A model generated the notes under the pieces. That model was given only the letters and a program-made list of their open reading frames with translations, was not told the origin of the DNA and made no database searches. 5,043 nucleotides of DNA from Burkholderiales bacterium (lineage in GTDB: Bacteria > Pseudomonadota > Gammaproteobacteria > Burkholderiales > JAEUMW01): positions 1-5,043 of the forward strand of contig JAEUMX010000205.1 in NCBI GenBank assembly GCA_016791285.1, given 5' to 3'. The position numbers and the translations under genes are program-made. Of the stretch, positions 1-5,020 are shown one piece after another. Each line of letters starts with the position of its first letter. Within the stretch, counting starts at the first letter, position 1.

Positions 1-1
1 C

Positions 2-280
2 TACACGAAGTTCGACTGCCGTGTCAGCGGTGCTGACGCTCAGGCGATCGTCAAGCGCCTGGAAAACGATGTCGCGGCCGACAAGTCCGTGATCATCGGC
101 TTCCGGATCGCCGACATCTATCCCGAAATGTTCACCTTCGAAAAGGGCGACAGGAAGGGACAGCCGGGCGTCAGCATCAAGGGTCGACTGCTGCGCATCA
201 AGTTCGCCAAGGTCAATGGCGAACCCATCGATGTGCCGCAACCGGCGCGCGTGGAGGAACGCGAGAGCGTTCCGTTCTGA
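2..280 (+). CDS. DUF3577 / STY4534-family ICE protein, C-terminal part
   Basis: This is the last 92 codons of a gene whose start lies before the window; the frame is open from base 2 to the TGA at 278-280. The protein contains [11 protein letters not shown] near its beginning, then a [17 protein letters not shown] stretch, a [17 protein letters not shown] segment and a loose acidic tail ending ESVPF. I recognise this pattern from memory as DUF3577, also called the STY4534-family ICE replication protein, found in the backbone of PAGI-2/SPI-7-like integrative elements. The biochemical role is poorly defined; involvement in replication or maintenance of the excised element is a family label, not something visible here. 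An ATG at 89 is internal to the domain and is not a credible start. The next gene begins 88 bases downstream on the same strand, so co-transcription with the radC-like gene is likely. Confidence 0.8.
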   Translation, partial: YTKFDCRVSGADAQAIVKRLENDVAADKSVIIGFRIADIYPEMFTFEKGDRKGQPGVSIKGRLLRIKFAKVNGEPIDVPQPARVEERESVPF

Positions 281-306
281 CCGCCGGCACCGTCAGTCTC
301 GATCCA

Positions 307-334
307 TCCCCCGGGGAGCTCGCTCCCTGGGGGA
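307..334 (+). promoter_or_regulatory. GC-rich stem-loop in the radC-like leader
   Basis: A 12-bp stem (arms 307-318 and 323-334, one G-T wobble) closes on a CTCG tetraloop. No T-run follows, so it is not a standard intrinsic terminator. The right arm can instead pair downstream, as GGGGA 330-334 with TCCCC 340-344, leaving the two folds mutually exclusive. It lies 22 bases upstream of the Shine-Dalgarno sequence of the next gene. An mRNA-processing, stability or translational-control role is inference. Confidence 0.6.
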
Positions 335-368
335 GGAGTTCCCCATTCGTCATACGAAGGAGAACTCC

Positions 369-962
369 ATGTGTCGACCGATCGAATCGATGTCGGACGC
401 GGCCCTGCTCAGCACGCTGGTGGGCCCCCGAGCGGCAGCGAACCTGTTGAAAGACGCGAGCGGCAGCCTTTCCCGGCTGCTGCACACTGACGTAGCGCAG
501 CAAGTCCCGTCGTCCTCCGTCGGAGCGAAGCTGATGGCGGCCAGGGAACTGGTCCGTCGTGCTCTTGCCGAGACGATGCGCGAGCGGGACATGCTGGCCT
601 CACCGGCCGCGGTGCGGGACTACTTGCGGATCATGCTGGCCCAGCGCGACCACGAAGTCTTCATGGTGCTGTTTCTCGATGCACAGAACCGGGTCATCGC
701 GCCCGAGGAGATGTTTCGAGGGACGCTCACGCAGACCAGCGTGTACCCGCGTGAAGTCGTCAAGCGCGCGCTGTCGCTGAACGCTGCGGCAGTGATCCTG
801 GCCCACAACCACCCGTCGGGTGTCGCCGAGCCCAGCCGGGCCGACGAGTTCCTGACCCAGTCGCTGCGCTCCGCGCTGGCCCTGGTCGACATCCGCGTGC
901 TCGACCACATCGTGATCGCAGGCAGCAGCGCCACGTCGTTCGCCGAACGCGGTCTGTTGTAA
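369..962 (+). CDS. radC: RadC-like JAMM/MPN-domain protein
   Basis: A 197-residue member of the RadC/UPF0758 family. The N-terminal part (about residues 9-38, [18 protein letters not shown] and following) resembles the short helix-hairpin-helix region of RadC. The C-terminal half is the MPN domain, with a complete JAMM signature HxHx7SxxD: H146, H148, S156 and D159 in [15 protein letters not shown]129 in VYPREV is a possible upstream glutamate partner. The protein ends FAERGLL, as is usual in the family. ICEs and plasmids commonly carry such short RadC-like proteins. The old DNA-repair name is weakly supported and the enzymatic activity is unknown; the intact metal site suggests a zinc-dependent hydrolase. 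The ATG at 369 is chosen because AAGGAG (357-362) precedes it by 6 bases. The open frame extends upstream to 216, but that would run through the previous gene and the leader hairpin. Confidence 0.9.
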   Translation: MCRPIESMSDAALLSTLVGPRAAANLLKDASGSLSRLLHTDVAQQVPSSSVGAKLMAARELVRRALAETMRERDMLASPAAVRDYLRIMLAQRDHEVFMVLFLDAQNRVIAPEEMFRGTLTQTSVYPREVVKRALSLNAAAVILAHNHPSGVAEPSRADEFLTQSLRSALALVDIRVLDHIVIAGSSATSFAERGLL

Positions 963-973
963 CCCGTGAACCT

Positions 974-1063
974 GCGCGACACCTGTCGCGCTTCCCATCC
1001 GGATCGGGATTCCCCGGTCCGGTTCTTCACCCCAGCGGGGATGTGCATCCCCGCATGGCGGGG
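974..1063 (+). promoter_or_regulatory. Multi-hairpin leader of the DUF932 gene
   Basis: The 132-base gap before the DUF932 gene is largely inverted repeat. Hairpin A is 974-980 with 985-991 (7 bp, loop ACCT). Hairpin B is 999-1008 with 1013-1022 (10 bp with one wobble, loop ATTC). Hairpin C is 1035-1042 with 1047-1054 (8 bp, loop GTGC). C competes with two flanking folds: CCCC 1030-1033 with GGGG 1037-1040, and CCCCGC 1049-1054 with GCGGGG 1058-1063. None is followed by a T-run. The leader ends 31 bases before the start codon. The pairing is read directly from the sequence; a regulatory role is inference. Confidence 0.6.
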
Positions 1064-1094
1064 TCCGTCTCCGCAACCTCTATGGAGTCTCACC

Positions 1095-2159
1095 ATGAAG
1101 AGCGGACGTACTCTCGTCGACCTGGCCCGTGAACTCGAGCGCCAAATCTCTTCCAAGCGCGACCTGGTCGTGCCCTCGTCGTTCCTGCAGTGCCGTACCG
1201 AAGAGGGCGGCGACCTCAAGCTGATCGTCGACTCCCGCCAGGGTGACGGCGAATACGGCGTCACGGGTCTGGCGCGCCGGCAACTCGCCGACAAGCTCAA
1301 GATCCCGTTCGCCTACTTCGAACGCATGCGCACCGAGCAGCCCGCGCTGCTCGACCGCAACGTCAACACCTGGCTGCAGACCGATGGCGATCGCAGGATG
1401 CTGCGCACGCTGGATGGGCAGGTGAGGGCTGTGCTGTCGGACCGCTACCGCCGGCTGGACAACTTCGATCTTGCGGAGAACGTCCTGCCGATCCTGCAGC
1501 GGCTGGAAGGTGCCCGCTTCGAATCGGTCGAACTGACCGAGACGAAGATGTACCTGAAGGTCGTCACGCCCCGCGTCGAGTTCGAGGTCGCACCCGGCGA
1601 CATCGTGCAGGCCGGCATCGTCATCACCAACTCGGAGGTCGGCTGCGGCACGCTGTCCGTGCAGCCGCTGATCTTCCGGCTGGTGTGCAGGAACGGTCTG
1701 ATCGCGTCGGACCACGCGTTGCGCAAAACGCATGTCGGGCGTGCCCTGACGACGGAAGCCGAGTCGACCCAGGTGTTCAGGGACGACACGCTCGCCGCGG
1801 ACGATCGGGCCTTCTTCCTGAAGGTGCGCGACGTGGTCGAGGCGGCGGTGTCCGAAGCCACGTTCCGCCAGGTCGCGCAGAAGCTGCAGAAGACGCGCGA
1901 CATCCGTTTGACCGGCGACCCGGTGAAGTCCGTCGAGGTGCTGGCCAACCGCTACACGCTCAACGACACCGAGCGGGCCGGCGTCCTGCGGCACCTCATC
2001 GTCGAAGGCGACTTGAGCGCCTACGGCCTCGTCAACGCCGTCACGCACTTCTCGCAGGACGTCGACGACTACGACCGTGCCACCGAGCTCGAGGCGCTGG
2101 GCGGCAAGCTCATCGAGTTGGCCCCCGGCGACTGGAAGGAGGTGGCCCACGCTGCATGA
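1095..2159 (+). CDS. DUF932 domain protein (ICE backbone)
   Basis: A 354-residue soluble protein with no signal peptide or membrane segment. I recognise it as DUF932, a phage/plasmid/ICE family. Supporting segments are LADKLKIPFAYFERM (about residues 65-79), NTWLQTDGDRRMLRTLDG followed by VRAVLSDRYRRLDNFDL in the first half, and VQAGIVITNSEVGCGTLSVQP and FRLVCRNGLI in the middle. The C-terminal third is helical and charged. The family's function is unknown; members sit among DNA-metabolism genes of mobile elements. The ATG at 1095 is supported by GGAG at 1084-1087 with a 7-base gap and by MKSGRTLVDLARELERQ, a plausible native N-terminus. The frame is open back to 966, but that extension would translate the structured leader and lacks family-like sequence. 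An intrinsic terminator follows, so this is probably the last gene of its transcript. Confidence 0.88.
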   Translation: MKSGRTLVDLARELERQISSKRDLVVPSSFLQCRTEEGGDLKLIVDSRQGDGEYGVTGLARRQLADKLKIPFAYFERMRTEQPALLDRNVNTWLQTDGDRRMLRTLDGQVRAVLSDRYRRLDNFDLAENVLPILQRLEGARFESVELTETKMYLKVVTPRVEFEVAPGDIVQAGIVITNSEVGCGTLSVQPLIFRLVCRNGLIASDHALRKTHVGRALTTEAESTQVFRDDTLAADDRAFFLKVRDVVEAAVSEATFRQVAQKLQKTRDIRLTGDPVKSVEVLANRYTLNDTERAGVLRHLIVEGDLSAYGLVNAVTHFSQDVDDYDRATELEALGGKLIELAPGDWKEVAHAA

Positions 2160-2167
2160 AGCGGACT

Positions 2168-2192
2168 GAAGCGTTGCCGACGGCAGCGCTTC
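2168..2192 (+). other. Stem-loop just after the DUF932 stop codon
   Basis: An 11-bp stem (GAAGCGTTGCC 2168-2178 with GGCAGCGCTTC 2182-2192, one G-T wobble) closes on a GAC loop, starting 8 bases after the stop codon. It has no T-run, so termination here is doubtful. A 3' mRNA-end stabiliser acting before the terminator downstream is possible. Confidence 0.45.
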
Positions 2193-2226
2193 GGGACGCC
2201 TTACCTTGATCGCAATCGCTCCCCTT

Positions 2227-2265
2227 CGCCCGGCGCAGCCTCACGGTTGCCCGGGCGTTTTCTTT
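2227..2265 (+). terminator. Intrinsic terminator closing the backbone block
   Basis: CGCCCGG (2227-2233) pairs with CCGGGCG (2251-2257). After a bulged C, GCAGCC (2235-2240) pairs with GGTTGC (2245-2250) across a TCAC loop, giving about 13 base pairs with one wobble. TTTTCTTT follows directly at 2258-2265. This is a textbook Rho-independent terminator for plus-strand transcription, and it isolates higBA from upstream readthrough. Confidence 0.88.
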
Positions 2266-2306
2266 GTCAGCAGTGCGGACGCTGACGCCGGGGCGGGACG
2301 TGTCCA

Positions 2307-2335
2307 TTGACCGATCTCCCAAAGTGGGAGATACT
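2307..2335 (+). promoter_or_regulatory. higBA promoter with embedded operator palindrome
   Basis: A -35 box TTGACC (2307-2312) is separated by 17 bases from a -10 box GATACT (2330-2335). The inverted repeat ATCTCCCA / TGGGAGAT (2314-2321 and 2325-2332, 3-base centre) fills the spacer and runs into the -10 box. This is the usual place for a dimeric HTH antitoxin to repress its own operon, so HigA or the HigBA complex is the expected ligand. The boxes and repeat are seen directly; autoregulation is inferred from the family. Confidence 0.78.
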
Positions 2336-2343
2336 GGCGACGG

Positions 2344-2652
2344 ATGAGGGTCATCGCCAAGAGCAGCCTGAAGAAGTTCTGGGAGCGCCCCGGCTGCGCC
2401 GATGCGCGAGGCCCGCTGCACAGCTGGTACGAAGAGGCCCTCAGGGCGAAGTGGCGTCGGCCGCAGGACATCAAGGATCAGTACGCCAGCGCGAGCATCT
2501 GCGGCAACAACAGAGTGGTGTTCAACGTGGGCGGCAACAAGTACCGGCTGGTGGTCGAAGTGCAGTACCAGGCGGGAATCGTCTGGGTGAAGTTCGTCGG
2601 GACGCATGCGCAGTACGACCGCATCGACGTGGAGAGCGTGAATGACCATTAA
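2344..2652 (+). CDS. higB: HigB-family type II toxin
   Basis: A 102-residue protein of the HigB toxin family (RelE-like fold), the type with toxin gene first. Diagnostic segments are the N-terminus MRVIAKSSLKKFWERPG, then LHSWYEEALRAKWRRPQDIK, the core VVFNVGGNKYRLVVEVQYQ (about residues 58-76) and the tail VKFVGTHAQYDRIDVE. E. coli HigB shares the FNVGGN motif. HigB toxins are ribosome-dependent mRNA endonucleases that stop growth when the antitoxin is lost; in an ICE this would favour retention of the element. The gene looks intact. The start at 2344 matches the usual family N-terminus, but there is no Shine-Dalgarno sequence and the -10 box ends only 8 bases upstream, so the message may be leaderless. 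The last 11 bases overlap the antitoxin gene, consistent with translational coupling. Confidence 0.92.
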   Translation: MRVIAKSSLKKFWERPGCADARGPLHSWYEEALRAKWRRPQDIKDQYASASICGNNRVVFNVGGNKYRLVVEVQYQAGIVWVKFVGTHAQYDRIDVESVNDH

Positions 2653-3001
2653 GCCGATCCGCAACGACGACGACCTGAAGAAGGTGTTCCGCCGCCTGGA
2701 GAAGATCTTCCAGGCCAAGGAGGGCACCGCGCAGGCCGACGAGCGCGACGTGCTGGTGACCCTGGTCGAGGCCTACGAGAACAAGCACTACGACTTCGGG
2801 CCCGCCGATCCGGTGGAGGCCATCAAGTTCCGCATGGAGCAGGAGGGACTGACGCCTCGCGATCTGGAGCCTTTCATTGGTCCGAGCGGGCGGGTGTCCG
2901 AGGTGCTGAACCGCAGGCGGCCGCTCAGCCTGCGGATGGTCAAGCGACTGCACGAAGGTCTGAAGATCCCCTACGAGAGCCTGCTGGCCGAGGTGTCCTG
3001 A
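2642..3001 (+). CDS. higA: HigA-family antitoxin, HTH regulator
   Basis: A 119-residue antitoxin partner of the preceding toxin, of the COG5499-like HigA type. The N-terminal half is acidic and helical (DDDLKKVFRRLEKIF, then ERDVLVTLVEAYENKHYDF). The C-terminal half is a Cro/C1-like helix-turn-helix, about residues 60-115, containing FRMEQEGLTPRDLEPFIG, then SEVLNRRRPLSLRMVKRLH and a final GLKIPYESLLAE. Overall shape and length match HigA proteins that bind HigB and repress the operon through the HTH. The ATG at 2642 lies inside the end of higB, an 11-base overlap in another frame, so the two are surely co-transcribed. The palindrome inside the promoter is the expected binding site. No lesion is visible. 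Confidence 0.9.
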   Translation: MTIKPIRNDDDLKKVFRRLEKIFQAKEGTAQADERDVLVTLVEAYENKHYDFGPADPVEAIKFRMEQEGLTPRDLEPFIGPSGRVSEVLNRRRPLSLRMVKRLHEGLKIPYESLLAEVS

Positions 3002-3018
3002 GTCGGCCGCAGATCTCG

Positions 3019-3350
3019 ATGGCCGCGTTTTCCCGCTACATCGGCATAGACTATTCCGGCGCCGAGACGCCCGAGTCCAGTCTCAAGGGCCTGCGCGTCT
3101 AGTGCGCCGTCAGCGAGTCCGCGGCGACCGAGGTGCCGCCGCCGCCCAGCCCGCGCAAGTACTGGACGCGACGCGGCATTGCGCACTGGTTGGCCGAGCG
3201 GCTCGCGGAGGACGTTCCGACGATCATTGGCATCGATCACGGGTTTTCCTTTCCGCTGCGCTACTTCGAGGTACATCGCCTGCCGCCCGACTGGCCCACG
3301 TTTCTCGAGGACTTTCAGCGGCACTGGCCCACCGACGCCGAGCACACCTA
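3019..3350 (+). pseudogene. DUF429-like / RNase H-fold gene, 5' fragment
   Basis: The first 332 bases of a gene broken by an IS630 insertion. From ATG 3019 the product begins MAAFSRYIGIDYSGAETP. TAG at 3100-3102 is codon 28, and past it the same frame continues as coherent protein (PRKYWTRRGIAHWLAERL, IIGIDHGFSFPLRYFEVH, HWPTDAEHTY) to the insertion point. GIDYSGA (D11) and GIDHG (D73) are spaced and shaped like the acidic strands of RNase H-fold proteins such as DUF429; no function is known to me. Readthrough or restart at GTG 3133 cannot be excluded, but that start would omit the first acidic motif. The ATG is 17 bases after the higA stop with no strong ribosome site, so it was probably transcribed with higBA. 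Family naming is tentative; the broken state is clear. Confidence 0.72.
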
Positions 3351-3377
3351 CTAAAACCTGCGCAAGTAAAGCCTCAT
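3351..3377 (+). repeat. Left terminal inverted repeat of the IS630 element
   Basis: Begins CTAAAACCTGCG directly after the TA at 3349-3350. It matches the reverse complement of 4436-4462 at 22 of 27 positions, including blocks 1-7, 15-23 and 25-27. Confidence 0.87.
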
Positions 3378-3387
3378 GTTCTATCAT
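3359..3387 (+). promoter_or_regulatory. Possible transposase promoter in the left IS end
   Basis: TATCAT at 3382-3387 matches the -10 consensus at 5 of 6 positions. A poor -35-like TGCGCA (3359-3364) lies 17 bases upstream. Transcription would start at or near the ATG at 3393, which has no Shine-Dalgarno sequence, so a leaderless transposase message is possible. The -35 box is weak, so this is tentative. Confidence 0.3.
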
Positions 3388-3392
3388 CATGC

Positions 3393-4424
3393 ATGCGCTG
3401 TAAGAAGACCATTGACGCGCGGAGCTATTCGCACGATGCCTTGGAGCAGTTGAGGAGAGACTCGGTCAAGCGGGTGCAGGCTGGCGAGAGTCCGGAGGCT
3501 GTGGCGACGGGTCTGGGCATCAATCGCAGGACGATCTACCGATGGCTCGCGGCGTATCACTACGGCGGAGACGATGCTCTGGCGGCCAAGCCGATTGCCG
3601 GCGCGCCGCCGAAGTTGGACGCCAAGGCGATGGCGCGCTTGTCGAGGATGGTGCGCGACAAGACGCCGCAGCAGTTCAAGTTCGAGTACGCGCTGTGGAC
3701 CTTGGCGCTCATTCGTGAGCTCATTGCCAGGCAGTTCGGCGTCAAGCTCTCGGAGGTCTCGGTGGGCCGCCTGATGAAGCGGCTCGGGTTCTCGCCGCAG
3801 CGTCCGCTGTACCGGGCATGGCAGCAGAACCCGGAGCTGGTGCGCAGCTGGCAAGAGACCGAGTACCCCAAGATCGCGATAAGCGCGAAGAAGGAGGGCG
3901 CGCTGATCTTCTTCGCCGATGAAGCGGGCGTGCGCTCGGACCATCACCCCGGCACGACCTGGGCGCCGGTGGGGCAGACGCCGGTGGTCAAGTCCACCGG
4001 CGCGCGGTTCGGTTTCAACATGCTCTCTGCCGTCAACGCCCTGGGGCACTTCCGCTTCATGACGGTGGAGGGCACGGTGACGGCAACCGTCTTCCGCGAG
4101 TTCCTGAAGAGGCTCCTGGTGGGCATGCAGCGCAAGATCTTCCTGATCGTGGACGGCCACCCCGCGCACAAAGCCAAGTTGGTTCGGCAGTTCGTTGCCG
4201 AGAACGCCAGCCGGATCGAGCTGTTCCTGCTGCCGCCGTACTCGCCGGAACTCAACCTCGACGAATTGGTCTGGAACAACGTCAAGTCGCGCGTCGCCAA
4301 GCTCGGGAGCCAGACGAAGAAGGACCTCAAGGCGGCTGTCCATGGCGCGCTGCGGCGACTGCAATCTCTACCGGAACTGGTCGCCGGCTTCTTTCGCACG
4401 CCTACTTGCCTGTACGCGGCCTGA
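3393..4424 (+). CDS. IS630-family DDE transposase
   Basis: A 343-residue transposase, full length for the family. Residues about 10-60 form the N-terminal DNA-binding part (SYSHDALEQLRRDSVKRVQ, then GESPEAVATGLGINRRTIYRWL, a helix-turn-helix), followed by a second wing-like region ending VSVGRLMKRLGFSPQRPL. The catalytic triad is complete: D176 in FFADEAGVRSDH, D254 in FLIVDGHPAHKAK and E291 in LPPYSPELNLDELVW. The enzyme cuts and joins DNA at TA dinucleotides, matching the flanking duplication. The ATG at 3393 lies inside the left IS end. The same frame is open further upstream to 3102, but that stretch is host-gene sequence outside the element and cannot be native. The gene stops 38 bases before the right end. 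No frameshift is seen, so it may be active. Confidence 0.92.
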   Translation: MRCKKTIDARSYSHDALEQLRRDSVKRVQAGESPEAVATGLGINRRTIYRWLAAYHYGGDDALAAKPIAGAPPKLDAKAMARLSRMVRDKTPQQFKFEYALWTLALIRELIARQFGVKLSEVSVGRLMKRLGFSPQRPLYRAWQQNPELVRSWQETEYPKIAISAKKEGALIFFADEAGVRSDHHPGTTWAPVGQTPVVKSTGARFGFNMLSAVNALGHFRFMTVEGTVTATVFREFLKRLLVGMQRKIFLIVDGHPAHKAKLVRQFVAENASRIELFLLPPYSPELNLDELVWNNVKSRVAKLGSQTKKDLKAAVHGALRRLQSLPELVAGFFRTPTCLYAA

Positions 4425-4435
4425 TGGTTCGGATT

Positions 4436-4462
4436 ATGTGGCTTTACTAACGAATGTTTTAG
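4436..4462 (-). repeat. Right terminal inverted repeat of the IS630 element
   Basis: Read on the minus strand it begins CTAAAACATTCG and mirrors 3351-3377. It is followed directly by the duplicated TA at 4463-4464. Confidence 0.87.
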
Positions 4463-4945
4463 TATGTCGATTTCGTTCGCGACGGCCTGGCAGGCAACGG
4501 CGCGGCGCGGACCGGCAACAACCGCTGGCGCCGGATGACCGAGCAGCGCGCCGGCTCGCCCAAGTCGGTGTTCCACTTCGACGTCCAGGGCTCGGTGGCC
4601 AAGTCGACCCACGCCGGCATCCCCTGGCTGTTGTACCTGCGCAAGCAGCTCGGCAGCCGCCTGCACTTCTGGCCCTTCGACGGTTGGTCGATCCCCGCGG
4701 GAAAGTCCGCCGTCGTCGAGGCCTACCCGTCGCTCTGGAAGCACGCCTTTCCCATGGATGACCGCACGCCCGACCAGCACGACGCCTTCACGGTGGCATC
4801 GTGGCTGAGTGAAGCCGACCGGTCCGGACAGCTCGCGCGGTACTTGCAGCCGAACCTGACGCCGCCCGAGCGCACGGTGGCCGGTGTCGAGGGCTGGATC
4901 CTGGGTGTTGCTGCGCGCCGAAAATTGACCAGATTTCGCGGGTAA
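4463..4945 (+). pseudogene. DUF429-like / RNase H-fold gene, 3' fragment
   Basis: The continuation of the gene interrupted at 3350. The frame resumes with TAT GTC GAT TTC once one TA copy is removed, and reads YVDFVRDGLAGNGAART, VFHFDVQGSVAKSTHAG, HFWPFDGWSIPAGKSA, VVEAYPSLWKHAF, DQHDAFTVASWL and a terminal VEGWILGV. In the restored protein, E196 of VEAYP and D214/D217 of DQHDA would be the later acidic positions of an RNase H-like site, as in DUF429 proteins. After about codon 261 the sequence enters the second mobile element, and the stop at 4943-4945 is supplied by that element, so the true last codons are lost or replaced. An ATG at 4535 opens a 136-codon frame but has no ribosome site. 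Restored length to the present stop is 270 residues. The function is unknown. Confidence 0.7.
4912..4932 (+). repeat. First terminal 21-bp repeat of the IS21-like element
   Basis: The repeat begins TGCGCGCCGAAAATTG and ends ACCAG; it recurs without mismatch at 4946-4966, offset by 34 bases. Such paired copies near IS21 ends are transposase-binding sites by family knowledge. Confidence 0.75.
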
Positions 4946-4966
4946 TGCGCGCCGAAAATTGACCAG
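4946..4966 (+). repeat. Second terminal 21-bp repeat of the IS21-like element
   Basis: An exact copy of 4912-4932 in the same orientation, separated from it by 13 bases that contain the stop codon of the truncated host gene. Confidence 0.75.
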
Positions 4967-4980
4967 GGTGATTCACTCAC

Positions 4981-5007
4981 CCGCTCGTTTCTTGAGCGGA
5001 CTTTTTT
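4981..5007 (+). terminator. Terminator-like hairpin ahead of istA
   Basis: CCGCTC (4981-4986) pairs with GAGCGG (4994-4999) across a 7-base loop, and TTTTTT follows at 5002-5007 after AC. An overlapping hairpin GGGTGA/TCACCC (4966-4971 and 4977-4982) shares two bases and would compete. Position and T-run fit an intrinsic terminator that blocks transcription entering the element from flanking genes, a known way for insertion sequences to limit activation by outside promoters. Confidence 0.6.
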
Positions 5008-5020
5008 GAGGATGATCACC

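Larger units (their letters stand above)
3351..4462 (+). mobile_element. IS630-family insertion sequence, complete
   Basis: A 1112-bp element with imperfect 27-bp terminal inverted repeats (22 of 27 matching), both ends reading CTAAAAC inward and sharing AGTAAAGCC at element positions 15-23. It is flanked by a TA duplication (3349-3350 and 4463-4464), the hallmark of IS630/Tc1/mariner transposition. It carries one transposase gene on the plus strand. Removing 3351-4464 fuses ...CACACCTA to TGTCGATTTC, giving the in-frame peptide HTYVDF, which fixes both boundaries. The element and its transposase look intact. Confidence 0.9.

Noticed and set aside
216..368. N-terminal extension of the radC-like frame
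   Set aside because: It would overlap the DUF3577 gene and translate the leader hairpin; the ATG at 369 has a strong Shine-Dalgarno sequence and gives a normal RadC-type start.
966..1094. N-terminal extension of the DUF932 frame by 43 codons
   Set aside because: The extension covers the hairpin leader, has no domain-like sequence, and the ATG at 1095 has a well-spaced GGAG.
1080..2150. A 356-codon minus-strand open frame opposite the DUF932 gene
   Set aside because: It exactly shadows a recognised gene, its composition is typical of antisense frames in GC-rich DNA, and it has no recognisable motif or ribosome site.
1685..2209. A 174-codon plus-strand frame overlapping the end of the DUF932 gene
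   Set aside because: Arg/Gly-rich, without motifs, out of frame with a recognised gene, and without its own ribosome site.
3133..3354. A separate small gene starting at GTG 3133
   Set aside because: It is the same frame as the DUF429-like gene past the amber codon, is cut by the IS, and has no ribosome site; it is better read as a pseudogene fragment.
3102..3392. Upstream extension of the transposase frame into host sequence
   Set aside because: The bases before 3351 lie outside the IS and belong to the broken host gene in another frame; the open frame is a chance fusion.
3387..4364. A 325-codon minus-strand open frame opposite the transposase
   Set aside because: It is antisense to an IS630 transposase with a complete catalytic triad; its Arg/Leu/His-rich sequence is that of a GC-driven shadow frame.
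4912..4966. The two identical 21-bp repeats as the start of a CRISPR array
   Set aside because: There are only two copies, the spacer is 13 bases, and they adjoin an istA-like start, so IS21-type terminal repeats explain them better.
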